Positions 54,801-63,285 of a stretch of DNA of 63,496 nucleotides are shown here, in pieces. The DNA is from Verrucomicrobiia bacterium (GTDB lineage Bacteria; Verrucomicrobiota; Verrucomicrobiia; Limisphaerales; DASXHY01). Position numbers and translations under genes: made by a program. The notes beneath the pieces were generated by a model that had not been told where the DNA came from, did not search any database, and saw only the letters and a list, made by a program, of their open reading frames with translations. Every line of letters starts with the position of its first letter. Position 1 is the stretch's first letter. The stretch spans positions 1-63,496 of the forward strand of contig DASPIL010000003.1 of NCBI GenBank assembly GCA_035629175.1, in the 5' to 3' direction.

Positions 54801-55268
54801 TTGCTCGATGAAACCGCAATGTGGCTGCATCGCGACGTATCCAAGCTTCCAGAGAAGCAGCGCCGAATGCTGGAGTCACTGCATCAGCGGGTCCTCGAAG
54901 GCAAGAAGGTCCTGGTCGTGGACGACGACATCCGGAATATCTTCGCGATGACCAGCGTGCTGGAACGGTTCAAGATGGACGTGGTTTCTGCGGAGAACGG
55001 CAGGGACGCCATCGACCTGCTGAATGAGCATCGCAATTTTGACGTGGTTCTCATGGATATCATGCTGCCGACGATGGACGGCTATACAACGATCCGTTCC
55101 ATCCGCGAGCTGCCGGAATTCAAGGAGCTGCCGATCATTGCAGTGACAGCAAAGGCGATGAAGGGGGACCGCGAGAAATGCATTGCCGCCGGGGCTTCGG
55201 ATTACCTGTGCAAGCCCGTTGATTCGGAACAACTCCGATCGACGCTGCACCTTTGGTTGCATCGCTGA
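48861..55268 (+). CDS. Giant cytoplasmic poly-HAMP hybrid histidine kinase with three receiver domains
   Basis: 2135 residues starting at the ATG at 48861; no transmembrane helix or signal peptide. Order: Thr/Pro-rich N-terminus; two diverged HAMP-like units (about 50-195); eleven 92-residue HAMP-type repeats (196-1207, each with [26 protein letters not shown] and [14 protein letters not shown]); GAF (about 1213-1388); coiled coil; HisKA with H1464 in [10 protein letters not shown]; HATPase with [13 protein letters not shown]; then REC1 (D1799), REC2 (D1921) and REC3 (D2066). This is the architecture of fungal group III kinases (Nik1/Os-1), which also use 90-residue HAMP repeats, and of known long bacterial relatives. 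The next kinase gene starts 4 bases after the stop. Confidence 0.95.
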   Translation: MKTKPLSRTTTTARPTPASLPRVSTPKTPKLKTTASGKANARNGGEPGQVNSVELLSALVAIKNGDFTVRLPLSWTGVGGKVADCFNEVAELMSHSTSELSRVSRVVGKEGKIQERLSLGLVTGAWAERVHSVNTLIDCLAHPVSETARVIGAVAKGDLSQTMALEIDGHRLEGEFLRTAKTVNTMVNQLGAFASEVNRVAREVGTEGKLGGQAKVKGVAGTWKDLTDNVNLMASNLTSQVRNIATVTTAVANGDLTKKITVDVRGEFLELKDTINTMVDQLRSFASEVTRVAREVGTEGKLGGQAKVEGVSGTWKDLTDSVNSMAGNLTAQVRNIAAVTTAVANGDLSKKITVDVKGEILELKNTINTMVDQLSSFAAEVTRVAREVGTEGKLGGQAQVRGVAGTWKDLTDSVNSMAGNLTAQVRNIAEVTTAVANGDLSKKITVDVKGEILQLKDTINTMVDQLRSFAAEVTRVAREVGTEGKLGGQAEVKGVSGTWKDLTDSVNLMAANLTAQVRNIAAVTTAVANGDLSKKITVDVKGEILELKNTINTMVDQLRSFAAEVTRVAREVGTEGKLGGQADVKGVAGTWKDLTDSVNSMASNLTAQVRNIATVTTAVANGDLSKKITVDVKGEILELKNTINTMVDQLSSFAAEVTRVAREVGTEGKLGGQADVKGVAGTWKDLTDSVNSMAGNLTAQVRNIAEVTTAVANGDLSKKITVDVKGEILELKNTINTMVDQLRSFAAEVTRVAREVGTEGKLGGQADVKGVAGTWKDLTDSVNSMASNLTAQVRNIAAVTTAVANGDLTKKITVDVKGEILELKNTINTMVDQLSSFAAEVTRVAREVGTEGKLGGQAEVKGVAGTWKDLTDSVNSMAGNLTAQVRNIAAVTTAVANGDLSKKITVDVKGEILELKDTINTMVDQLRSFASEVTRVAREVGSEGKLGGQADVRGLAGVWKDLTDNVNFMASNLTTQVRNIAAVTTAVANGDLTKKITVDVKGEILELKNTVNTMVDQLSSFADEVTRVAREVGTEGKLGGQAQVKGVSGTWKDLTDNVNFMASNLTNQVRGIAKVVTAVANGDLKRKLLVEAKGEIAELADTINSMIDTLATFADQVTTVAREVGVEGKLGGQASVPGAAGTWKDLTENVNQLAANLSTQVRAIADVATAVTKGDLTRFIQVDARGEVAALKDNINEMIRNLKDTTIKNNEQDWLKTNLTKFTRMLQGQKDMLTVGKLILSELAPVVSAQHGVFYVMETPKDEGAETPEHNEPYLKLLASYAFRNRKNMGNRFMLGEGLVGQAALERERILITSAPDDYVEITSGLGQAPPTNIIVLPVLFEGQVKAVMELSSFEKFSAIHQAFLDQLVESIGIVLNTIEANTRTEDLLKQSQSLAKELQSRQEELQNTNEELQDKAKLLAEQNAEVERKNREVEQARQALEEKAEQLALTSKYKSEFLANMSHELRTPLNSLLILADQLAQNIEGNLTAKQVEFARTIHASGNDLLSLINDILDLSKIESGTVTVDIAALRFSDLRDYVDRTFRHVAEAKGVDFEIEVDSELPASMFTDTQRLEQVIRNLLSNAFKFTEKGQVLMKVAAVTEGWNPENEVLYHARSVIAFSVTDTGIGIAPEKQQIIFEAFQQADGSTSRKYGGTGLGLAISREIARLLGGEIRLASALGQGSTFTLYLPQTHVPMRSVRKESTLQQTEDGRLITTPLLSQDVSDGQDSGPFDTSVEDDRGKILPTDKVLLIVEDDPNYARILLEMAHDKGFKGIIAHSGATALAMAREFKPAAVTLDIRLPDVNGWKVLDRLKIDLATRHIPIHVIAVDLDETSSRLAGAFGFLTKSESKDSLEKAFDELKEFTDRPVKNLLVVEDDEIQSMHLRELVGNGDVKTTIVGSGREALDAIHTDKFDCVVMDLGLPDMSGAELLEQIRKESSTAAIPVIVHTARELPRDESDHLKELAESIVVKDARSPERLLDETAMWLHRDVSKLPEKQRRMLESLHQRVLEGKKVLVVDDDIRNIFAMTSVLERFKMDVVSAENGRDAIDLLNEHRNFDVVLMDIMLPTMDGYTTIRSIRELPEFKELPIIAVTAKAMKGDREKCIAAGASDYLCKPVDSEQLRSTLHLWLHR
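49446..52481 (+). repeat. Eleven tandem 276-bp coding repeats (HAMP-type units)
   Basis: Unit starts fall at 49446, 49722, 49998, 50274, 50550, 50826, 51102, 51378, 51654, 51930 and 52206. Units 2-8 are nearly identical in protein sequence yet differ at many synonymous positions. Units 1, 9, 10 and 11 are progressively diverged, as expected at the ends of an array. Confidence 0.93.
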
Positions 55269-55272
55269 CGCC

Positions 55273-56964
55273 ATGAACACAACGCTCAACGAGGCCGCAT
55301 CCATTCAGTCCACAAACGGTAATGCCATCGAGGCAGCCGTCAGCCCGGCGAACATCCTGCTGGTGGACGATCGGGCTGATAAAATGCTGGCGGTGGAGGC
55401 GATCCTGGCGCCGCTGGGACAGAACCTCGTGAAGGCGCGTTCCGGGAAGGAGGCGTTGCGGCACCTGTTGCGCCAGGATTTCGCGGTGATCCTGCTGGAC
55501 GTGGCAATGCCTGGGATGGACGGTTTTGAGACCGCGTCATTGATCCGGAAGCGGCCGCGCTCGGAGCACACCCCGATCATCTTTGTCACGTCGATCAGCA
55601 ATTCGGAGAACAACATCGTCCAGGGATATTCACTCGGCGCGGTGGATTACATCATCACGCCTATCACTCCTGAAGTCCTGCGCTCCAAGGTTTCGGTGTT
55701 CGTGGAGTTGCATCGCAAAACGGAATTGATTCGCAAGCAGTCGGAGCAATTGCGCTGCGTCGAACAGGCCCGTCATGAACGGGCCCTTGCCGAAGCGACG
55801 GATCGCCTGGAGGCGGAGACGAAGCGGAATCGTTTCTTCACGCTCGCGATCGATCTGCTGGGCATCGCAGATTTCAACGGCTACTTTCTGCAGATCAATC
55901 CCTCGTGGGAGAAGGTGCTCGGCTACTCTGAGGAGGAGTTGAAGTCGAAGTCAGGCCTGGAGTTTGCGCATCCTGATGATCGCGAGGCGATGGCTTTTCA
56001 TTTCGAGAAGCTCAAGCGCGATAATTCACCGATTTATTTTGAAGGGCGCTATCTTTGTCGTGATGGTTCCTATTGCTGGCTGGCCTGGACGGCGGCGCCG
56101 TTTGCGTCAGAGCAGTTGATCTACATCTTTGCCCGCGACATCACGGCTCGCAAAGCGGCGGAGGAGGAGATCAAGGGATTGAACCGCGAACTCAACCGCA
56201 GGATCCGGGATCTCACCGAGGTCAACAAGGAACTGGAAAGCTTTAACTACTCGATTTCCCATGACCTGCGGGCTCCGCTGCGTTCGATTGCGAGCTTCAC
56301 GCAGGTGGTATTGGCCCAGTACGACAATGTGTTGCCGGCGGAGGCGCAGGATTACCTGATGCGCGTTGAGAACGCGGCCAAATACATGGACAAGCTGCTG
56401 ATGGACCTGCTGGATTACAGCCGTCTCAGCCGTTCTGAAATCACCCTTGGGCCTGTCAGCCTTGAGAGCGCCGTCAGCGACGTCCTGTTTTCAATCGACC
56501 AGGAAATTCGCGCCAGACAGGCTGAAGTGGAGGTGGTGCGGCCTCTCGGGTTTGTGATTGGCCACCCGGCAACCATCCGCCAGATTCTGTTCAACCTCGT
56601 CGCAAACGCCTTGAAGTTCACGGCACCCACGCAGAAGCCGCGAATTGAAGTGCGATCGGATTCGACTGATGGGTATTTGCGCGTGGTCGTCCAGGACAAT
56701 GGGATCGGAATTCCACCGCAGTTTCACAAGAAGATCTTCGGCTTGTTTCAACGATTGCATTCGCACAACGCCTATCCAGGAACGGGTGTCGGGCTCGCCA
56801 TGGTGCAGAAAGGCGTGGAACGCATGGCTGGCCGGTTCGGCGTGGAATCCGAGACAGGGAAGGGCAGCCGTTTCTGGTTCATGCTGCGCGCGTCCGAGGA
56901 AGGATCCGATGAACAATTGGACTTTGCATCCGAGATGAACAAGGTCGCCGTGAGTTCCCTGTGA
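55273..56964 (+). CDS. Histidine kinase with N-terminal receiver and PAS domains (REC-PAS-HisKA-HATPase)
   Basis: 563 residues from the ATG at 55273. REC with acceptor D76 in LLDVAMPGMDG (the lysine region reads YIITPITPE, lacking the usual K-P), a short coiled coil, PAS (about 188-300, INPSWEKVLGYSEEELKSKS), HisKA with H330 in SISHDLRAPLRS, and HATPase with DNGIGIPPQFHKKIFGLFQR. Co-transcribed with the poly-HAMP kinase. Phosphate may flow from the three receivers of that protein to this receiver or the reverse. No DNA-binding output is encoded in the operon. Confidence 0.93.
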   Translation: MNTTLNEAASIQSTNGNAIEAAVSPANILLVDDRADKMLAVEAILAPLGQNLVKARSGKEALRHLLRQDFAVILLDVAMPGMDGFETASLIRKRPRSEHTPIIFVTSISNSENNIVQGYSLGAVDYIITPITPEVLRSKVSVFVELHRKTELIRKQSEQLRCVEQARHERALAEATDRLEAETKRNRFFTLAIDLLGIADFNGYFLQINPSWEKVLGYSEEELKSKSGLEFAHPDDREAMAFHFEKLKRDNSPIYFEGRYLCRDGSYCWLAWTAAPFASEQLIYIFARDITARKAAEEEIKGLNRELNRRIRDLTEVNKELESFNYSISHDLRAPLRSIASFTQVVLAQYDNVLPAEAQDYLMRVENAAKYMDKLLMDLLDYSRLSRSEITLGPVSLESAVSDVLFSIDQEIRARQAEVEVVRPLGFVIGHPATIRQILFNLVANALKFTAPTQKPRIEVRSDSTDGYLRVVVQDNGIGIPPQFHKKIFGLFQRLHSHNAYPGTGVGLAMVQKGVERMAGRFGVESETGKGSRFWFMLRASEEGSDEQLDFASEMNKVAVSSL

Positions 56965-57285
56965 TTGGCGGCTAAGGACATCGCGCCGCGACGTTCGCGT
57001 CACGCAGGCGACGCCGGCTTGAGCGCCCGCGCGAGCGGGGAATCCGTTTGTTCGCGCGGATATGCCGACGCGCAGAGCGCCCCACATCCCGCCATTGGAT
57101 ACGCGGGGAATTCCCCAACACACACGCCATAACCTCCTTTGACAACGGGAGGTTGCGTGCCAGCTTGGAACATCAACCCTCCCCGTGGCATGGCGGATTT
57201 TTTTTTGAACAGTCGCGGCGGAAGGATGGTTCAATAGAAAAACAGATGACGAGCCGGCATGTATCCGGCCTGAACACATTCGTTT
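56965..57285. other. 321-bp intergenic region upstream of htrA
   Basis: It contains two small hairpins: AACCTCC/GGAGGTT at 57131-57154 and GCCGG/CCGGC at 57253-57269, the latter 17 bases before the htrA start. A TTGACA lies at 57139-57144, inside the first hairpin's loop, but no matching -10 is clear. No gene seen. Confidence 0.4.
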
Positions 57286-58848
57286 ATGAAATTTTCCAGA
57301 CCGATGGTTGGATTGATCTCTGCGATAACGGGCGGGGTGGTGGTGCTTGGGGTTCTTCAACTCAATGGCCGCGAAACCAATAATGTGCCCGCGCGGATAA
57401 CTGTCCAGGACGCGCCACTCAATCGTGAATCGGGGGCCGTTTCCAGCTATTCCCCGGTCATCAAGCGCGCCGCGCCGAGCGTCGTGAATATTTATTCCAC
57501 CCGGACCGTTCGCGTGCCGCGGATGCGTGGAATGCCATTTCCGTTTTTTCCGTTCGGCGAAGAAGAATGGGGACCCGTGCCGGATTCGCGCCGTCGCGGC
57601 CGTCCAAGTGAGCAGGGCATTCCGCGCCAGGAGCAAAGCCTCGGGTCAGGCGTCATTGTCTCGCCAGAAGGTTACATCCTCACCGCCAACCACGTCGTGG
57701 AAGGCTCGGACCCTGATGGCGTGAAGGTTTCGCTCGCATCGGGCGGCAGGCAATTCTCCGCTCGAATTGTTGGCACCGACCCTCGAACAGACATCGCCGT
57801 TCTAAAAGTGGACGGTGAAACGTTCCCGCCCATCACGCTGGCCGACAGCGACAAAATCGAAGTGGGTGACGTTGTGATGGCCATCGGCAATCCATTCGGA
57901 GTTGGCCAGACCGTCACGGCGGGCATTGTCAGCGCGATCGGCCGGACGTCTCTCGGAATTTTGCGGCAGGGGGGGCAGGCGGGATATGAGAACTTCATTC
58001 AAACCGATGCGCCGATCAACATGGGAAATTCCGGCGGCGCGTTGATCGACGCGGAAGGACGCCTGATCGGAATCAACACGGCGATCTTCAGTCCCAGCGG
58101 CGGCAACGCGGGCATTGGCTTTGCAGTGCCTGTGAACATGGCGCGCAACGTGATGGAACGGCTGATTACTTCGGGACGGGTCGAACGGGGGTTCCTCGGG
58201 GTGACGCTGCAGGAAATTTCACCCGACCTTGTCGAGAGCTTTGGCCTTCCTGACCAAAACGGGGCGATGGTGTCAGACGTGATGGCCGATACACCCGCGG
58301 CAAAGGCGGGAATGCAGCCGGGCGACGTTATTCGGTCGCTGAATGATCGTCCTGTGACTGACGCAGCGCAATTGCGACTGGCGGTGTCCGAGTTGTCGCC
58401 GGGGACGAAGGTGACTTTGAAAATTCTACGCAGCGAACCGGGACGCAAACCCGAGGAGCGAACCCTCACGGCGAATCTCGAAGCCTTGCCAGGAGAGCCT
58501 CGGCTGGCGCGTGAAGGTTCGGGCGCAATTGAAAGTGATCCCAGCTCCGAGTTCGATGGCCTGGATGGCGTCGAGGTGACCGACCTGACTCCCGGGATTC
58601 GGCAGGAACTGGAAGTGCCTGAAAATGTCCGTGGCGCCCTGGTGGCCGAAGTGGCTCCTGATTCCAATTCAGCGGCTGCGGGATTGCGTCGCGGCGACAT
58701 CATTCTCGAAATCGATCGGAAACCCGTTCGCAACGCGGATGAAGCCGTCACGGCGAGCGAACGGGCGAAAGGCAAGCGCGTGACGCTGCGTGTCTGGCGG
58801 GGCGGGGGTTCGACCTACATGAGCGTGGACAACAGGAAGAAGGACTAG
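57286..58848 (+). CDS. degP: HtrA/DegP-family periplasmic serine protease with two PDZ domains
   Basis: A 520-residue envelope protease/chaperone. The N-terminal hydrophobic segment (about 7-26) acts as signal or anchor. The catalytic triad is H136 (TANHVVEG), D169 (DPRTDIAVL) and S249 (MGNSGGAL). An insertion rich in P/F/R (about 78-115) forms the LA-loop region. PDZ1 (about 295-385) has GFLGVTLQEIS and AAKAGMQPGDVI, and PDZ2 (about 420-515) has AAGLRRGDIILEID. It is followed by a DnaJ-class chaperone, consistent with a protein-quality-control pair. Confidence 0.93.
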   Translation: MKFSRPMVGLISAITGGVVVLGVLQLNGRETNNVPARITVQDAPLNRESGAVSSYSPVIKRAAPSVVNIYSTRTVRVPRMRGMPFPFFPFGEEEWGPVPDSRRRGRPSEQGIPRQEQSLGSGVIVSPEGYILTANHVVEGSDPDGVKVSLASGGRQFSARIVGTDPRTDIAVLKVDGETFPPITLADSDKIEVGDVVMAIGNPFGVGQTVTAGIVSAIGRTSLGILRQGGQAGYENFIQTDAPINMGNSGGALIDAEGRLIGINTAIFSPSGGNAGIGFAVPVNMARNVMERLITSGRVERGFLGVTLQEISPDLVESFGLPDQNGAMVSDVMADTPAAKAGMQPGDVIRSLNDRPVTDAAQLRLAVSELSPGTKVTLKILRSEPGRKPEERTLTANLEALPGEPRLAREGSGAIESDPSSEFDGLDGVEVTDLTPGIRQELEVPENVRGALVAEVAPDSNSAAAGLRRGDIILEIDRKPVRNADEAVTASERAKGKRVTLRVWRGGGSTYMSVDNRKKD

Positions 58849-58878
58849 AACGTTCGGAACCGCGCTTTGACAAACCTG

Positions 58879-58921
58879 GCGCCGCAGGCATTCTCCTGTT
58901 GAGCGCGCGCTCCTGCGGCGC
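58879..58921 (+). promoter_or_regulatory. Strong hairpin in the htrA-dnaJ gap
   Basis: GCGCCGCAGG (58879-58888) pairs perfectly with CCTGCGGCGC (58912-58921) around a 23-base loop. The 3' arm ends 7 bases before the ATG of the DnaJ-class gene, where the ribosome would bind. There is no T-run, so it is not a canonical terminator. Confidence 0.6.
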
Positions 58922-58928
58922 TCCGGCT

Positions 58929-59885
58929 ATGGGTGTGCAGTACAAAGATTATTATCAGACTCTTGGCGTCTCGCGAACCGCGTCGGACGCCGATATCAAG
59001 AAAGCCTTTCGAAAGCTGGCTCGCGAGTATCATCCCGACGTCGCCAAGGACAAGAAGAAGGCGGAGGAAAAATTCAAGGAGATCAACGAGGCATACGACG
59101 TCCTCAGTGATCCAACCAAGCGCAGAAAGTACGACGAGCTCGGCGCCAACTGGAAATCGGGCGCGGACTTTCGGCCGCCGCCCGGCTGGAGCGGCCCTGG
59201 AGGAAACGGCCGCGGCTTTGGACGAACGAACGGCGGCGGGCCGCAGGAATATGAGTTCGCGGGAACCGGTTTTAGCGACTTCTTTGAGCAACTGTTCGGA
59301 AGCAGGATGCGCGGCGGATTCGGACGCGGCGGCGTAGCCGAGGAGCAGGAGGTCGCCGGGCGCGGACGCGACGTCGAGGGCGACATCATGGTGACACTCG
59401 AGGAAGCAATGCGCGGCTCGGTGCGTTCAGTGTCGCTTCGTGGAGAAGCCGGAACACAGACATATCAGGTGAAAATTCCAGCGGGCGTCACGGAAGGGCA
59501 GCGTCTGCGCGTTCCTGGCCGCGGTGAAGCGGGTGCGGGTGGAGCAGGGGATTTGTATTTGCGGGTGCGGCTCGCGCGGCATCCGGACTTCGAAGTGGAT
59601 GACCACAACCTCATTTACGAAGCGCAAGTTGCGCCGTGGGAAGCGGTTCTTGGTTCCAGCCTCTCGGTTCCAACGCTCGAGGGGAGCGTTAATATTCGCA
59701 TTCCCGCGGGCACACAGAACGGGCAAAAGCTGCGGGTTCGCGGGCGCGGTCTTGCGCAACGGGATGGCACGCCCGGCGATCTCATTGTGGTGGCGCAAAT
59801 CGCCGTGCCTGCGCAGGTGAGCGATGATGAACGGGCCCTCTGGGAGAAGCTGGCCCGCGAATCGAAATTCCGTCCGCGCGGGTAA
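58929..59885 (+). CDS. DnaJ-class co-chaperone (CbpA-like)
   Basis: 318 residues from the ATG at 58929. J domain (about 5-70) with HPD in REYHPDVAKD; Gly/Phe-rich linker (about 85-150); and two C-terminal beta-sandwich substrate-binding domains (VKIPAGVTEGQRLRVPGRGE, then IRIPAGTQNGQKLRVRGRGL). The CXXCXGXG zinc fingers of DnaJ are absent, so it is a class B (CbpA/DnaJB1-like) protein that stimulates DnaK. Expression may depend on read-through from htrA past the hairpin. Confidence 0.92.
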   Translation: MGVQYKDYYQTLGVSRTASDADIKKAFRKLAREYHPDVAKDKKKAEEKFKEINEAYDVLSDPTKRRKYDELGANWKSGADFRPPPGWSGPGGNGRGFGRTNGGGPQEYEFAGTGFSDFFEQLFGSRMRGGFGRGGVAEEQEVAGRGRDVEGDIMVTLEEAMRGSVRSVSLRGEAGTQTYQVKIPAGVTEGQRLRVPGRGEAGAGGAGDLYLRVRLARHPDFEVDDHNLIYEAQVAPWEAVLGSSLSVPTLEGSVNIRIPAGTQNGQKLRVRGRGLAQRDGTPGDLIVVAQIAVPAQVSDDERALWEKLARESKFRPRG

Positions 59886-59984
59886 GGCTCACAACGTTGG
59901 CGAATTTTGCATGTGGCTGCAGCCCCTTGCGTCAACGCTGCCTGCGCGGCTATGGTTCGCCAAGCAACCGATGTCTGATCATTC

Positions 59985-61346
59985 ATGATGAAACCACGCG
60001 TACGTTTCGCTCCGAGTCCCACCGGCTTCCTGCACATTGGCGGGGCTCGCACCGCTTTGTTCAACTGGCTTTATGCCCGTCACACGGGCGGGACGTTCAT
60101 CCTTCGCATCGAGGACACCGACACCGCGCGCAATACGCAGGCTGCTGTAAATGTGATATTGGACGGGCTGCGCTGGCTCGGATTGCACTGGGACGAAGGT
60201 CCGCTGACGAGCGACGCCACAGGACCCTACAAAGGAAGCCAGGGACCGTATTTTCAAAGCCAGCGCAAAGCGAACTACCAGGTTCGAGTGGAGGCGCTGC
60301 TTTCCCGCGGACTCGCCTATGAGGAAGACGGCGCGATCAAGTTCCGCATGTCCCGCGAACCGATTCGCATTGATGACCTTGTAGTTGGCTCAGTGGAACG
60401 GAAACTCACCGATCGGGAGGAAATGGATCCCGACTTCGTGATCGTGCGTTCCGATGGCGAACCTGTGTTTCATCTCGTCAACGTGATCGATGACCTCGAG
60501 ATGAACATTACTCACGTCATCCGCGGCGAGGATCACCTGAGCAACACGGCCAAGCACATCGCGTTGTTTCGGGCGTTTGGTGTTGAGCCGCCCAAGTACG
60601 CGCATATCCCGCTGATTCTCAATCCCGACGGCACCAAGATGAGCAAGCGCGATCAAGGCGCCCTGATGACGGCTTACATGGACGGGGGATATCTGCCGGA
60701 GGCCGTCGTGAATTATTTGTGCCTGCTGAGCTGGTCACCCAAGGACAACCGTGAAAAGTTGCCGCTGGGCGATGTCGTGGAACTCTTCGATCTTCCTCAA
60801 ATCCTGAGGGCCAACGCGCGGTTCGATCACGATAAGTTGCTCTGGCTTCAGGGCGAGTACGCGCGCGAAGTTGCGCCCGATCGCTTCTATGAATTGTGCG
60901 TGCATGCGCTTGCCAGGGGTGGCATCGACACGAATCGTTATCCCGTTGAATACGTGAAGGCGGCCCTCGACACGTGCCGCGGGAAAATCAAGTTGTTCAC
61001 CGAGCTTCCGGCTTACGCAGGATTTTATTTCAAGGACGAGATCGTTCCGAACAGCGACGCCATCAAAAAGGATTTCACGCAGGAAAATCTTCCGCGCCTG
61101 CAGAAACTTCGCGAAAGCTTTGCCTCTGCCGAACCATTCCGCGCCGCGGAATTAGAGGCAGCCTTGAAGCGTGTGGCGGGGGAACTCGGTGTGAAAGCGG
61201 GCGTCCTGGTCCATCCGACGCGGCTGGCGTGCACAGGAAATTCCGCGGGCCCGAGCCTGTATCACCTGCTGGAGGTCCTGGGCAAAGAGTGCGTGCTGCA
61301 GCGCATCGATCACGCCCTGAACCGTTATTTTCAAGGTATCCAGTAA
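59985..61346 (+). CDS. gltX: Glutamyl-tRNA synthetase
   Basis: A class I aminoacyl-tRNA synthetase charging tRNA-Glu (and possibly tRNA-Gln if GatCAB is used). RFAPSPTGFLHIGGARTALF carries the HIGH-type motif, and TKMSKRDQGAL is the KMSKS loop. GEDHLSNTAKHIALFRAFG is conserved in the core. The two ATG codons at 59985 and 59988 are both usable. 453 residues, slightly short of E. coli GltX (471), with a complete anticodon-binding end (KAGVLVHPTRLACTG). Confidence 0.95.
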   Translation: MMKPRVRFAPSPTGFLHIGGARTALFNWLYARHTGGTFILRIEDTDTARNTQAAVNVILDGLRWLGLHWDEGPLTSDATGPYKGSQGPYFQSQRKANYQVRVEALLSRGLAYEEDGAIKFRMSREPIRIDDLVVGSVERKLTDREEMDPDFVIVRSDGEPVFHLVNVIDDLEMNITHVIRGEDHLSNTAKHIALFRAFGVEPPKYAHIPLILNPDGTKMSKRDQGALMTAYMDGGYLPEAVVNYLCLLSWSPKDNREKLPLGDVVELFDLPQILRANARFDHDKLLWLQGEYAREVAPDRFYELCVHALARGGIDTNRYPVEYVKAALDTCRGKIKLFTELPAYAGFYFKDEIVPNSDAIKKDFTQENLPRLQKLRESFASAEPFRAAELEAALKRVAGELGVKAGVLVHPTRLACTGNSAGPSLYHLLEVLGKECVLQRIDHALNRYFQGIQ

Positions 61347-61444
61347 CTTCTGCCCGTAGTTTGCCCGTCCTCTAAAGCCTAGGAATAGCTTGATTTTCCG
61401 GGGCGGAGAACATCTAATCGGCGGCAACCCAACCACCGTCGATT

Positions 61445-62128
61445 ATGAAACAATCAACTGGCGGAGCTACGGCAAGGAGGATTCGAGTGTTCCTGGTCGA
61501 TGATCACCCGCTAGTACGTCATGCCTTGCGCGATGCGTTCCGCCATGAACACGGGATGGAGGTTTGCGGGGAGGCTGACGATCGCGACGCCGCCCTCAAG
61601 GGCATTGCTGATGCCCAGCCCGATCTCGCCATCATCGATTTGCGGCTTCGCAGTTCTGACGGGCTTGATCTGATCCGAGATTTGCGGAACCGCCATCCCA
61701 AGGTGCTCAGTCTCGTCCTTTCGATGCAGGACGAGAGCATCACGGCCGAACGCGCAGTTCGAGCGGGCGCGCGGGGTTATGTTTCCAAGCAGGAGCCGCC
61801 GCGCAAAATCATGGAAGCCGTGCGCAAGGTTCTCGATGGCGAGATTTACTGGAGCGAGAAGGCCGCCGCACAAGTTGCTTCCCGCATCGCTTCGCCAGGA
61901 GGCGGCGCAAGCCGTTCCGCATCCGAGCAATTGTCAGAACGCGAACTGCAGGTGTTTGAATTGATCGGGTTTGGCCGCAGCACGAATCAAATCGCTGATT
62001 CCCTTCACATCGACATCAGCACCGTGGAGACGTATCGCGCGCGCATCAAAGACAAGCTTCAATTGAAGGACGGTTCTGAACTGCTGCAATCAGCCATCCG
62101 CTGGTGCCTCAACAAAGCCTACGCCTGA
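61445..62128 (+). CDS. NarL/FixJ-family response regulator
   Basis: 227 residues: REC domain with VDDHPLVRHAL, acceptor D65 in LAIIDLRLRS, and lysine in YVSKQEPP. A LuxR-type helix-turn-helix follows (LSERELQVFELIGFGRSTNQ, then IADSLHIDISTVETYRARIK). It is a DNA-binding transcription factor controlled by phosphorylation. No kinase is directly adjacent; the kinases encoded upstream (48861-56964) lack a DNA-binding partner and are candidates, by proximity only. Confidence 0.93.
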   Translation: MKQSTGGATARRIRVFLVDDHPLVRHALRDAFRHEHGMEVCGEADDRDAALKGIADAQPDLAIIDLRLRSSDGLDLIRDLRNRHPKVLSLVLSMQDESITAERAVRAGARGYVSKQEPPRKIMEAVRKVLDGEIYWSEKAAAQVASRIASPGGGASRSASEQLSERELQVFELIGFGRSTNQIADSLHIDISTVETYRARIKDKLQLKDGSELLQSAIRWCLNKAYA

Positions 62129-62380
62129 GTTGCAAAGCAGGCAGCCTGTCCAAAAACGTGCAAGCCAGCCGTGATTGCATCGAACGATTTTTCATTTGCC
62201 CATTTCAAGTGTTGCACGAAGCCCGCACGGGCCTCGCACCCGAGTTCACGCACCATCGCGCCGTGAATTGTCAGATGGGTAAATCAGCGCATTTGCCTGG
62301 AATTGCTTTTGCTTTAGTTTCCAAACAGATCAATGCCTGAGCACAGGTGAAGTCAGTAAATCGTCAAAGACGTATCGACG

Positions 62381-63109
62381 ATGAAAGTGATTCAACCGAA
62401 TTGTCGGATCCAGTTTGCAGCAGAGGATGTGGCTTTTATCCTGGCCGTACTGGGCAAAAAACTCGGAAACGCGGAATGTCTGGTTAATCTTCTTTCGGAT
62501 GAGGAATCGAGGGATGCGATTCTGGACGACGAGCAGCTGTTTCATTCGTTGCTGGAACGGGGAGGGTGTCTGCGGGTTTCCACTCGGTTTTATTTCTACA
62601 TCCTGGTCCGACATGTCTTCAACCGATCGGGCATTGCAAATCGTGCCGTGGCCGATTACGTGGCCGAACTGCTGACGGAATTTGCACACAGCGAACGCGC
62701 GCGCTGCGTGTTGCCTGGGCACGTGAACCCGCTGGATTATTTCTTCGAGATGCTCAGCGCGCTGCAGGCGGCGGATGAGCGGACGGCATTCTGCCTCCGC
62801 GCGCACATCGGCAACTATTCATTATTCCTATCGGGGGTTTTTCCCGATCGCATCCGGTTCCGAGCCGAAGCCCGCGGCTTCCCAGATGTCCGCTACTACG
62901 AAGGCCTTGGCCGCGCGCAATATCGTGCTGCAAGTGATCACCGGTTGGCGCAACGCTACGAGCTCGCCGAGATTTTCAACACGTTATCGGACCGTTTCGA
63001 AACCACGCGCCTGGCGTTGAACGATATATCGGATCGGCTCTTCGCAATGGAACCGGATTATTCGCTCGAGAAACTCCTGCTGCAACATCGTGGGGATTCG
63101 CAGAACTGA
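62381..63109 (+). CDS. Hypothetical 242-residue alpha-helical protein
   Basis: Not recognised. It is predicted to be soluble and mostly helical, with conserved-looking aromatic stretches: FYFYILVRHVFNRSGIANRA, FFEMLSALQAADERTAFCLR, HIGNYSLFLSGVFPDRI, and VRYYEGLGRAQYRAA. The C-terminus (ALNDISDRLFAMEPDYSL) is also structured. The codon pattern is normal and no competing gene overlaps, so I believe it is real. It follows the NarL-type regulator by 252 bp that contain no other feature I can see. Confidence 0.7.
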   Translation: MKVIQPNCRIQFAAEDVAFILAVLGKKLGNAECLVNLLSDEESRDAILDDEQLFHSLLERGGCLRVSTRFYFYILVRHVFNRSGIANRAVADYVAELLTEFAHSERARCVLPGHVNPLDYFFEMLSALQAADERTAFCLRAHIGNYSLFLSGVFPDRIRFRAEARGFPDVRYYEGLGRAQYRAASDHRLAQRYELAEIFNTLSDRFETTRLALNDISDRLFAMEPDYSLEKLLLQHRGDSQN

Positions 63110-63285
63110 GTGGAGGGAGTATGCCGAAATCCCGCACGGAAACGCGCGAAATCAGGACGTGTTGAGTTGTTTCGGCTCGATAGTTTCCTGCCTGCGCGGC
63201 GGGGTCTACATCCAGCCGGCATGGGAGCGCGGCTATACAGCAGGCTTGGAAACGTGCGCTAGGGCGTGATTAAAAGTGGGTGAGA

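Noticed and set aside
57139-57144. TTGACA as an htrA promoter -35 element
   Set aside because: No acceptable -10 at 16-18 bases; it lies in a hairpin loop.
56491-57636. 381-codon minus-strand frame spanning the kinase-htrA gap
   Set aside because: Covers the HATPase and HtrA coding regions in antisense; the product shows no family motif.
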